DNA of 64,000 nt from Haliclystus octoradiatus (taxonomy: Eukaryota > Cnidaria > Staurozoa > Stauromedusae > Haliclystidae): positions 1,027,543 to 1,091,542 of the forward strand of contig OU744452.1 in NCBI GenBank assembly GCA_916610825.1, read 5' to 3'. The position numbers and the translations under genes were made by a program. The notes beneath the pieces are model-generated. The model saw only the letters and a program-made list of their open reading frames with translations, was not told where the DNA came from and did no database searches. Numbering within the stretch: the stretch's first letter is position 1; the number at the start of each line of letters is the position of its first letter. Shown piece by piece: positions 12,266-23,532 of this stretch.

Positions 12266-13224
12266 CTATGATTGGGGGACATCGACTGTCCCATTTTCTT
12301 CTGGGGCTTTGATTGCAATTGTAAGTGAAGGCTCCTCCTCGCCGAATTGATAATCGAAAAGAGTTTGTAACAGTTTTATTTTACACATAGCCTTTGCCTT
12401 CTCATTTTTGATCTTTTTCAATCCAGCTACAACAATTTTCTCAAAGATTTGATCTTCATCTTCCGGTTGGGTCGGTCGTCTATACAGGTCGGCTGTACCT
12501 AAAGACCATTTCTGATCATTTCGGCGCTTTTCTTTGGGTTCAACTGCTGGTCGTTTGCGAGGGTTGGAAGATGTTGCCCGAGGGGTGATTGTTACTGATG
12601 CAGCCGATGGGGATTGTGGTTCTCCTTTGCTAACAGAGAGGATTTCTGTCCCTTTGGGTAATTCCGCCTCGACGTCTGCGTTGGCCTCCGAAAATGACGA
12701 ATCAAGGCTATCAGACTGAAATTTAAAAGATATCATTTACATAATGATCTAATATTTACATGATAATTATTGAATCATTCGCACACTTACGTCTAAAAGA
12801 TTGATATCAACTACACCAGCCAGAAAACTCATCGCTTCATAGTTCTTCCACTTCGAGATGTATCGGTCGACTTCGTTCGGTGCTGTCATCGATCGCAAAA
12901 CCTTTTTATGTTCTTTGATAAATTGTGTACGCAGAGAACTGTATTTCGTAGTTGCTTCTTTCACTATAGAATAATTAAATAAGAAATAATCGGTATAAAC
13001 ATTTTTTTTTAGGTAGGTAGGAATATGAGATAATAAATAATTAATTTTTATCTGTGTCATTTATTCCTGTTTTTACCTGTCATGCCGAAGAGCACAGCCA
13101 AATCCATGATACTCGATTTTCTTCTGCCATAGCCAGGATGAGTCGGATCATAAATTTCTGGTCTTAAACGTAAAGCTTCGATAAACTCTTGCATATTAAT
13201 TGCTTGTAAGTTAAACACGCTCAT
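12266..13224 (-). CDS. MADF-BESS domain protein (putative DNA-binding factor)
   Basis: Three exons: 13224-13077, 12963-12791 and 12715-12266, giving 256 residues with GT-AG sites and matching phases. Exons 1-2 encode an N-terminal MADF (Myb/SANT-like) domain at about residues 9-105: FIEALRLRPEIYDPTHPGY, a tryptophan in KWKNYEAMSFLAG, and basic helices between. The middle is Ser/Pro-rich with a basic stretch (NPRKRPAVEPKEKRR) that could be a nuclear localisation signal. The C-terminal region, DEDQIFEKIVVAGLKKIKNE through LLQTLFDYQF, fits a BESS protein-interaction motif. MADF-BESS proteins are nuclear, bind DNA through MADF and self-associate through BESS; the target here is unknown. An in-frame ATG at 13242 would add six residues. 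The stop codon lies 192 bp upstream of the GTF2H1 start on the same strand. Confidence 0.88.
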
Positions 13225-13565
13225 TATTTCAAAAACTATCAACGATTTTTCATAAAAAAATCAAGCACGATATTCCAACATGGCCGACCGACTAAAAATG
13301 ATTTCAACGCGACGCGCTTGGATTCCCAGTGACGACTTGTGCGCAAGTGCGCCGATATATCGGACAAACAATAGAACAATAGCATCACGACAGCTGTAGT
13401 CTGACGTCACAAGATTGTACATAGGGAACATCGCTGATTGGTGGCTTCGAATGCAGAATTTTTTAGATTTGAATCAGGTTTCTATGTATAAATGTATTTT
13501 CATTCGTCAATGAACATGAACAGATTGGCTAGCAAATGAGATAAACAATATAGATTTATAAACAC

Positions 13566-13718
13566 TAGTCAAGTTTTACAGTTACTCTGAGTTTTGCGCT
13601 TGTGCACTTTTCAGATGGAATTTATTCTAATAAATTCCGTGTCTTCATCGTGATCGATCAAATTCCTTCTGAATTGCACAAGCGCAGACACACGCAGAAT
13701 CACGGTAAAACTTGACTA
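13566..13718. repeat. Hairpin MITE, family H copy 1
   Basis: The left arm TAGTCAAGTTTTACAGTTAC continues through CTCTGAGTTTTGCGCTTGTG. It is matched by an imperfect inverted copy ending GGTAAAACTTGACTA. The subterminal motif GTTACTCTGAGTTTTGCGC recurs in the hairpins at 15800-15936 and 55265-55364, defining a family. No coding capacity. Confidence 0.72.
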
Positions 13719-14465
13719 ATCTACGTCACTGTATCGAGCACTCTCTTGAATGGTATGCGCCGTATTATTATTATTATCATTACTATTATGGACATAGTAC
13801 TATCGTAGATTCAATATTATTTCAATGTATGTATCATAATATATTTTTAATTATTATGCATGCAAGGCCCATGTAATTGATTAAGGGGCGGTACGTAAGA
13901 CGGAGCCTTAAGGTTTCCCTGTATTCGCCTGTTATAAATTATTCAGACGAATGAAACAGCAACAACAACCAATACAAATACAGGGAATGTTTGGAGATCC
14001 CGCTTGCGTATACCTGACTGAGTCATATAAGAATGAGGCATCGTGATAATCGTGTCTTCGTCGTGTTCCGGGAGGAAATGTTCTGTGTGGAAGCAATAAA
14101 ACTGGTGGACATAGGGTATTAAGGTGATGTCCATCTATCAAACTATTTTCAAATCGGTTCACAATATCATAATGAACAATTCTTAACTATTTCTAATAAT
14201 GATTTTACTTTTACTTGGCAGGAGGGTTAAATGATTTATCCGATGTTAACACAGCTATTCTCATCACTATTTATTCACTGAAGCCTGATAAGCTACACTA
14301 AGGTTACTTTTCCATAAGACTCGTACATGATAATATGATAATTATATGCCATACAATAATTACGTAGGTATTGCGTCAGTATGATTATATCACGGTCGGC
14401 TTTATCTGATAATTATCATTTGAAGATGGACAGGGAACAGCCGATCGCTAGAGCAGTTATGGATA

Positions 14466-14612
14466 CAGCTAACAAGCACTTATCCGAAATTGTTTCAAAC
14501 AAAGACATGACTACAAAATAATCAATAGAGTTTTAAAGCCAGGTTGCATATATAAGGTCTGTAAGCGGGGATTCCACTTATCCGAATTGTACTTAAGCGG
14601 GTTTCACTGTAT
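14466..14612. repeat. Dispersed repeat, also present near 29135-29335
   Basis: Words such as ATAGAGTTTTAAAGCCAGG, AAGACATGACTACAAAAT and ACTTAAGCGGG occur here. Their inverted counterparts lie at about 29160-29330 upstream of FNBP4's 3' end (CCTGGCTTTAAAACTCTATT, TTTTGTAGTCATGTCTTT). The end CAGTGAAACCCGCTTAAGT (minus strand) resembles a pogo-type MITE end. Both copies look decayed. Confidence 0.55.
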
Positions 14613-15799
14613 GCACCTTATATTATGTAACGATTAAAAGCTAACAAATAAAAAAAAAAACGATCTGATATTGAACACAGTGGTATAGCCAGTGCATCGC
14701 TATTAATACTGTAAAGTCACATATGTCCAAACGTTGATACTTGACAAATTATCCTCGCCACTGTGTTTTGCATTCGTTGTAATCTAAATAGTAGGATACA
14801 GGACTTCGATACCAATTTCCATTCAGAATGTATCCTTCCAGAAAAAAATATTTATCCTCAAATTGATGCCTCAAATATTTTATTCAGGGCAAAATATACT
14901 CCCAAGATTCTTTCTCTGCATATAGTACGGTTATAGATTTACAGCTTTGTGCGTTTACTTAAGTGATGGCCTTTGCTCATTTTTTTGAAATTTTTGAAAT
15001 ATACCCCAAACATATCCAGAGAACAAGGAAAGTAGTCTTGTTAACTGGTACATCTCCATATGCCAATCATATAAAGTTACGCCCGACCCCCGTGAGATGA
15101 CGATGATAATATAGCCTTGAGCATTTCTGTTTTCTATTGATAATTTTGAGTTTGTGAGATATTTTATTCTGCAATTTTATTCGACGTCTGATTCAAAATT
15201 GCCGGAAATAACAAGATTGCATTCATCCATATAAACATAGATTCTAGCAGTGGCTAAACATCTTTAATGCGGGCCAAAGCATGTACTTTAAATTCATAGT
15301 TACCCTATATATTGAATTTCATTTACACCTTGGCTTGGACATTTGTTAAGTTTTGTTGATATAGACCAATAAATCATTAAAAATATGAATTTTCTAACCT
15401 TTCCAAATCTAGGATTCCTACTTTTGTCGAACCCTGACCTCCTATAAATGTTTTTTTTTTTATAATTGAAAATTCTGATTTGAGTTTTATAATTATAATA
15501 CTCATTTATTGCCAGTGCCGTGAAATGGAAGCGTAATAAACTGGAACTACAAATTTGTGTGGGACTTGTATTTGTTTTCGTAGACAATATGAGCACGGAT
15601 TGCTCGTTTACGCTGGGACAAATTAAAATTGAACATAGCCTGCTCGCAGACCCTCAGTAAATCGGAAACTGGGAAATACACGAGAGATTTACATTCAGAG
15701 TGGATTAGCAGGTTAGAATTTAGAATTTAGATCGAATAACAATAACAAACAAAATCGATTTTGAAGAAACATTCCACATACGCAATATATGAAGAAGAT

Positions 15800-15936
15800 A
15801 TAAAGACAAACATTAGACGTTTTGTCTCCGTTACTCGGAGTTTCGTGCGATTGCGCTCATCAGACAGCAATTATTTGACCCAGTATTCGACAAAACTCTG
15901 AGTAACGGAGACAAAACGTCTAATGTTTGTCTTTAT
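15800..15936. repeat. Hairpin MITE, family H copy 2
   Basis: Arms of about 45 bp are almost perfect reverse complements. The left arm contains AGACGTTTTGTCTCCGTTAC and the right arm GTAACGGAGACAAAACGTCT; the loop is about 50 bp. The inner motif CTCGGAGTTTCGTGCG is shared with the other family H hairpins. This is the best-preserved copy in the window. Confidence 0.85.
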
Positions 15937-16897
15937 TTCTATGCTGCTCTGCCTCAGCATATTAGCATCGAACACACTCTATAAGCCGCAAAGTAAGAGA
16001 GTCCAGTTGGCTGCATATATAGTTAACAGGAGAATATAGACCTTGAAATATGATGGGATAAGGAATAGAGAATGTTGTGGTTGGATGATCAATATACAAA
16101 ATGTGCATTTTTTGGGTTGCGGCATTTATTGATTGACAATCTTTTTCATTTTTGCATAACTCAGGTTGTCTTACAGCTATATTGATTTGATAATTTATCA
16201 ATGGTGAATGGATAGAAATAACTTACTGATATCATAGACAAAAGCTAAAATTCAAAGCCTCGTTTTCAAATGCAAGTGAAAACTCTTTTCACATTGAAAT
16301 TATAAAAACTGAAGAGTCAAATGTAAAACTGATAAATAGCCACGTGTTTAAATGTTTATACTTTGATTAATAATAATATTAATTGTTGTATGTCACGTTG
16401 CAAATCTCAATTGCGGAATGCAAGTATATTATCACTGAAATATCAATTATTTGGGCTTGAAACAGAATATCTCTTTTTCGATAACAGAATATGTAAATTA
16501 TATATTCAAATCTTAAAAAACTTCTTATCGTTGTATTGTTTGATAATGTTTGTGGATGGTTTCTGAAATAATGACTTGAAGAAGGGACGCGTCAACACGA
16601 TTGAGCTAGTCAAAGTGAACAACCTGTTCACTATTCACGACTTGACAAAAAAGCGCTTGAAGGCCGCCACGAAAGAAAAAGAATTCATGCCTCAAACAAC
16701 GAATAGATAATAAAGTTAAAAATGTAAGAGAAAGAACAAAATTAAGGGATGAAAAACGCAATAACAGATCAAATCAAGTTGTTTTTGCTGCAACTAGTTT
16801 TGACTCATAATTATGAATGTTTAAAAGATTTACAAATAGCAGTTACAAATTAATCCAACATTCCAATCATATATTTTGGATGTTTAGACGTAAAATA

Positions 16898-19800
16898 ATG
16901 GATTCACAAAGTGAAATTACGACACTGAGACACGCAAATGATGAATTAAAAGAGCGTTTAATTGATTTAGAACAAGCTTACGAGTTAAGTCAGAGTAAAA
17001 AGATAGAAATTGCAGAAGAGCTATGGGCGTCAGAATTAAGAATCAAAGAGTTAGAGGAAACAGAGCAACAACTACGGAATAACTGTTCATGCCAGTTTAA
17101 TCGACCGCCTCCATACGATTCAGCAAACGAGATCTTGAACAATTTGCAAACTGAAAACGAAGCGCTTTTAACAGATAATGACGAAAAACAAAGCGAAATA
17201 GACGCTTTAAAACTTCATCTTGAAGAATATAAAATGGAGCGAAATCGTATGCAAAGAAGATTGGATAAAATTGAGTATTCTAGTCGAGATAGTGTTTTTG
17301 ATGCTTCAGGGGATAATCTAGAATCGCAAACGGATAATCCGATAAGGGATTCGGAAGATACGGATGATGAGATATCTGCTATGAAACAACATATCGAGCA
17401 ATTGAGCCATGAATTGGGTGTTTATCATGAAAAAGTTAACAACTTGCAGGAAGAAAACGAAGGTAGGGTTATCATTTCAAATTAAAAATATAATAGAACT
17501 TTCATATATTTCAAATAATAGAACTTTCATAGACGTGTTCTTTGCCGATGATTTTGTTCAATGGTAACAAGAATATATTTCAAGACATACGTTCAATTGA
17601 GAGTGCCAGGGCTAAAATAAATAACACATTTGTGGCTATCAATGGACTGCAATCAGAAGAAACATTAAAAGAGATATAGCTGCTTTCCGGCATCTTCCAA
17701 ATTCTTCTTCTTCATTTTTTGTCGAGGTTTGTCCTACATACCAGAAAAATGTCAATCTTCTGTGCTCTTTGCGATCGCGAAATCGAACAGGAAAAAGGAT
17801 CCGGTTTTGTCGGACTCTGAAATTAACGCAATGAATACGATTTGTATTTTGAAAACCGGAAAATATCGAGGGAGAGCGTAACTTGAAAACGATCAATCAA
17901 TTGAGATGTGTTAATCGAGAAAAATCCAACGATTATGAAGTATAAAATACCAAGCGTCCGATTTTAACTTGAGCCTGAAACCGAACCCAAACTTATAAAT
18001 ATTCTTATAAGATATTCTGATTATACGAAGTATCCAGAATCTCACTCTCAGAAGATAACTACAGTGATACGTTTGTCTCTGCATGCAGGGATATTTCTAA
18101 ATACAAATATTGTGTCGTTGCAGATCAAAGACAAACAGTCGAAGAAGCACGTGGTACGCAAGCTCAACTGCAGGCAGTTCAAATCAAATGTGATGATTAC
18201 GAGGCAGAAATTGAAGCACTCCTCAAACAACAAGCCTCGTATTTAGAAAGCATCAAACGTCTTGATAACGAGGTACTGGATGTACGTCAAAAGAATGTTG
18301 ATTTGAGTACAGGATCACCGATACATCGCTCTAAAACACATACAGAGAGTCGAGAACAGGAGATGCAGCAACTCATCAATTCGCTGAGGGAAGAAAATAG
18401 AAAATTATCTAAGGACAGCAATAAGATTATAAAGGATATCAAATTAGGCAGCGATGATAAGGTAGATGGTGTCATTTCTAAAGATGACATCGCACATAGG
18501 TTGTCATTACTTCAACAGGAAAACGATGGACTTCATGAGAGGATTCGTCATCTTCAATCAGCCGCGGTTGATTCTGAGCTATTGAAAAGTGGAATGGAAG
18601 GGAAAATCGAATCATTAGAAGGAAATGAAAATACTGTGGAGGAAAGATTAGGAATGTTGATGTTTGCAAACGAGGCATTACGTGTATCTGAAAAAGCCAA
18701 AGAAAAACAATTAAAAAACGTTGAAAATGATTTAATCAGTAAAACAAGAGAGATTAAACAGTATGCTAATGATTTAGAAAAAGAGAAAACGCAACGGAAA
18801 GCAACAGAACAGGCATTGGCAATTAATAAAAGTAAACTCAGTGACTGCAATAAGAAAACGAAAGAATTGCAGCAACGAATTAACGCGCAAGCATATTCAG
18901 TGGAAGATAGCAACACTTTAGAAGGCAAAGCAATGAGATTAAATGCTGAGTTGGAAGAGAAGCAAATGAGTATCGAGATGGAAATGAGAAAGTTAGAAAT
19001 CGCATGTGAGCAATGGCGAAATGAGGCAGAATCATTGCAAGCGAGGTTAAGAGAAAAGGATGCAGAAATATATCAGAAAGAGATTGAGATAAATGAATTG
19101 AGAGATGAAATGACGTCTTATGTAACCAATATAGAAAGATTAAAGATTGAATCCGAAGAGGAAAAACGGATAATCGTATCAATAGAAGAACAAATCCGAT
19201 CGAGTAAACAGAAACAACAAAGTATAGAAAAGAGACTAGTTGATAGCGAGAATGACCTTGAAATAGCGCAACAGGAGAAGAGTTTATTAAATAAAAGATT
19301 GAATGAATTATCTGTTACATACGTCGAAAGAGAAGCTTTAAAACGAACAGAACAAGCTTTAAAAGAACAAACAATTGAGAATGATTATTTAGCCAATCAA
19401 ATCAAAGAGAAAGATAAGGTGTTATCAGAAATGTGTAACAATTATGAACAAACTATTTTATCAATGAAAGAAGATCGCAAGGAGAGAGGAAAAATGGTGA
19501 CGGAATATGAAGGGAAATTATCAATCATAAGTGAAGATTTTGAAAAGGTGCAGCAACAAAATAAAAGAAAAAATGAGGAACTGCAAAAGAAAGCAAATAA
19601 ATTAAAAGAAATAAACGAAGAATTAAAAACATGGAAAGAAAAACTCAGTACGCATGAAGTAACAAACACCACCTTAATTGAACAAAATAAAGAATTAAAA
19701 GATGCAAATGGAAGGTTAATTGATAAATTAAAAGAAATTGAAGGATACCTAGCAGAAGAAGAACGCGAAAGAGAAAGATTATCATCGGAAGTTTTAATAC

Positions 19801-22800
19801 AAAGAAAGAAACTAATGGCTTTGGAGACAAATACTACAAGAGATGAAGAACGGAGAGGTAATTTAGCCTCAGAGTTACAAACTATAGCAGATAAATTAGA
19901 TACGGTAACAAAGGCTTACAAAGAACAACAGCATACATTAGCAAGCAGAGAAGCGTTAATCGGAGAATTGGAAGTTGATAGAAAAGTAAGAAGATCTCTG
20001 GAGAAAGAAATGGAAGATCTGAAGAAAAAAATAATCGGGTTAGAATCCGATTGTGCATTAAAGGATTCACAAGTGGATAAATTGGAGAGATTAATGTCTA
20101 GTAAGGAAAAGTCAATCAGTGAACTCACAACGAGATTGAAAGCAGCTACAGAAAACGAGGAGAAGTTTCGAGAAGATTTACTACGAACAGAAGCAAATCA
20201 TGTGACAAAAGAAGTGTTTCTGAGATTGAAAAAAGATTTGAGAGAGCAGATTGATACTGTTGGGTATTTGACATCTGAAAACGATGTTCTGAGAGGTGAT
20301 ATGCCAAAAATACAACGAAAGTTAGAAGACCAAGAAAGAGAAAATGCTTCTAAGGAAAGAACTGTGGCTGGAATGACAGAGGAATTAGACGGATGCCGTT
20401 TAATGATTCAAAACCTTAAAAGAGATTTGGAGACAAAAAATCAAGAAATAGTATCGTTGAAAACAGTAAGAGAACAACAAACAGTAGAAATGGCAACAAT
20501 TATAGAGGGGTTAGATGAGAAGCATAGGGGCATTTTATCACTTGAGAAAACAGTGGATTTATTGCGTTCAAATCAAAAAGATTTAGAAAAAGAAATTGAA
20601 GATGGGACACAATCAAGTATGAAGATATCAAATGAATGTGAAAAATTAAAAGTTGAATTAGCGAAATGTAAACAAAAAGATGTGGAGAATGAAAATACTA
20701 CTGCTGGTTATAAGAATAGTATCGAAAGGTTGGAAAGAAAAGTAGGAATATTAACTAAAGATTTAAAAGAAGCAAGAACATCATTAGAAGTGGAGGGGCA
20801 ACAGAAAATGGCGAGTATTACAATTTCAGAAGAAACATCTTTAAAGTTACAAACACTTCAAGATCAAATGAATGAAACTAAAAGAAATAATGAAGAGATA
20901 AATAAAGACAATCAAAACAACATTAAAATAATCAGACAATTAAAAACCAAGATTGAACTAACAAATACAAAGTTTATGGAAGAGAAAGAGAATTTAGAAA
21001 AATGTCAATTAGAAGATCATCACAATAAAGATAAAATAAAATCATTAAACGATGAAATAAAAATATTACAAAATGACATTGATGAAATTACAGATAAAGA
21101 TACGAAACAGATGAAGGAACAAAGGGCTCTCGAATCTGAGTTAACACGAAAAGGAAACCAAGTAGAAAATCTAGAAACAGAATTAATAAGAAAGAGTGAT
21201 AAATTAAACCAGGTACAAAAAAGTAATCAAAAAATTACTAATGAATTAAAAGATTTAAGAACAAATTATAATGAATTATGGTCAAGACATGATATGTTAA
21301 TGAATGAAAGTGAAGGGACAAGGGATGAGTTAGACCGAACAAATGCAGAACTAGAAGACCTTCGTCAATGCAAATCATGTACGAATGAAGAGAAAGAGAA
21401 GTTGAAAGGTGAAATTAATTTGGTTGCAACAAAATTGAATGCTTTGAACAGTGCTCTGGATAGAAGCAGGCAACAGCGAGAGGTCCTCTTAAATGAGCTC
21501 AGCGAGTCACAAGAAAAGACGGCTGCAATGGAAACAGACAAAGAAGAAAGTAGACAAGAATTGATCCATCGTTTGGTGGAAACAGAACAGAGTCTATCAA
21601 CGCTACATATGGCACATGCTGATTTAAAGGATGACCATCAGTCAATATTGCAAGAATTAACAATGAAAAGAAATACAGTTGAAAGATATAAAGAAAGAAT
21701 AGACGCACAACAAAATAATATAGACGAATGTGATAGACAGATAGGGACCATGAAAAAGGAATTGAGCGAATTACAAGGTCATAATCATAATCTAAGAGAA
21801 GATATTAGGGATAAACAAAGACTGCTCGAAGAACAAGATGTCGAATTAGAGAATAAAGACCACGTGGTCATGCAATTGAGAGATCAAATAGAGGTTACAA
21901 ATGATAATGGGAGAGAGGTTGAAAAGAATCTTACAAAACAAACAGATAGAGCTGAAGATTTAGAAGCAAAATGTGAAAGATTAAAAACAATAGTTGAAAA
22001 AATTCAAAAAGAATTACAAGGATGCCGTTTGAATATCACAACACTTCAAGATAAATCTACTGGTCATAGAAATGAGATTGCAAAACTCACAAGTGTAAAT
22101 GTTAATTTTGAAACTAAAATTAAGTCTACTGAAGAAGAGAAAAGGTATGTTGAGTCCCAATTGGACCAAATGACAGCAAAATACGATGCTTTAGCCCACG
22201 CTCATGACACCAAAACGGATGAATGGAGTTCGGTACAAAACCAACTTGCAGCCATGGGTAAAAAACTCCAAGGCCTTGAATCAGTTAATAAAACAATAGA
22301 GGCAAGGAGAGATGAACTTGATAAGAAATTAAAAGAAGCCATTGTAAATAAAAAAACGTTACAAAATAAATATGACGCTATGGCTACTGACGCAAATTCA
22401 TTGAGCTCAAGAGAGGCGTTGATGACAGAGAAAAATAAACAATTAGAATTAGCTTTTAGAGAAGTCCAAGAACAAAATAAGGATATCATAGATCGAAACA
22501 CACAACTGACAGAAAGAGATGATGAACTACTGCGGGAGGTGGCTGATTTAAAAAAGGAATTGGGAACGAGTCAACACAAGGCAAGAATAACTGACAAAGA
22601 GGCTCAAACAATAGCAGAAAGTTTAACATCGATGAGAAGGAGGCTAGTTAGAAGCGAGAGAGATTGTAGTTCATTAGAAAGAGAGGTTGATAGATTAACA
22701 TCAAAAAATAAGACATTAACAGATCAGATGGATGAAATTCAAGATAAGTCATCGACTGAAATGAGTATGAGACATGCCGAGTTAGTGGAATTGAGAGCAG

Positions 22801-23399
22801 AAGTTGAATTTCTCAGAGATGAATGTCGAAAACAAAGAGAAATGCTGAACGATAGAGACGGGGCTAGAACAGCCTCGACTGAAGAGAGCGATGGTAATGC
22901 AATCGAGGCACTGAGAACAATGTTAAACGATACACAACGAAACGAACAAGAATTACGATCTGATTTATCGCTAACAAAAAATAAATTAAGTGTTTACATT
23001 AAGGAAAGGTCTAAATGGGAAGAAGAATTGAAATCAGTGATGACCCAAATCCACAGAGAGAAGATCAAAGGTGAATCACATCAAAGAGAGTTAACAGCAG
23101 TCAATGCAAGGCATGAAAGAGAGACAGGATATCTCACGTCTAAAGTAGAGAGGCTGAGAGATGAGTTAGCCTCGATGCAACGTACAAACGATCAACAATT
23201 AGCATCACAACGAGAAACACATGCTATTGATATGGAAACGAAACGTATTGAAAACGAGGCAATCAAAAGACAGTTGTCATTACAAATGTCAGCACAACGA
23301 GACAAAATGGCGGATTTAGGAGATGGTAAATTATTACGCAGACATACGACAAAAGTAACAGTTAAAACCAATCAGCATTCGTCATCGAAAAAGTTATAA
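16898..23399 (+). CDS. Very long coiled-coil protein, two exons, family not recognised
   Basis: Two exons, 16898-17462 and 18124-23399, join in phase 1 (donor GTAGGG, acceptor TTGCAG) to encode about 1,946 residues; the second exon alone is 5,276 nt. Almost the whole chain from residue 1 on is heptad-like, rich in Glu, Lys, Gln, Leu and Asn, with few prolines. The exceptions are a Pro/Tyr patch (NRPPPYDS, about residue 68), an acidic Ser/Asp stretch (about residues 126-152) and a basic Ser/Thr tail (KVTVKTNQHSSSKKL). There is no signal peptide, membrane segment, motor head or zinc motif. It should form a long rod of the sort found in centrosomal, ciliary-rootlet or Golgi tether proteins, but I cannot name the family. 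The start was placed at MDSQSE; an in-frame ATG at 16817 would add 27 residues that look non-coding. A further 5' exon is possible. Confidence 0.82.
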
Positions 23400-23532
23400 C
23401 ATTGGGTTACCTTAAAATGTCTACAAAAGAATATTTCATTGTATATAATGTAAAGAGAGACGACTACCAGCAGATATTGTTTCTATAATTAGTCTATGAC
23501 ATTATACATAGTCCAATGGTGTCTGTGTCTTC
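23400..23532. other. Convergent 3' gap between the coiled-coil and Frizzled-lectin genes
   Basis: Stop codons of two convergent genes lie 133 bp apart, so their 3' UTRs must be very short or overlap on opposite strands. No canonical AATAAA is visible for the plus-strand gene. Confidence 0.5.

Larger units (their letters stand above)
13225..16897. other. Intergenic region between divergent genes
   Basis: This lies between the MADF-BESS gene (-) and the coiled-coil gene (+). Apart from two hairpin elements (13566-13718, 15800-15936) and a dispersed repeat near 14466-14612 whose right end reads ACTTAAGCGGGTTTCACTGTA, I see only AT-rich sequence. The short open frames near 13932-14162 and 15300-15596 lack splice support or recognisable domains. 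The promoters of the two flanking genes should lie within it. Confidence 0.5.

Noticed and set aside
18554..20128. Leu/Phe/Ser-rich minus-strand frames
   Set aside because: Reverse-strand shadows of the coiled-coil exon; the composition follows from complementing Glu/Lys/Gln codons.
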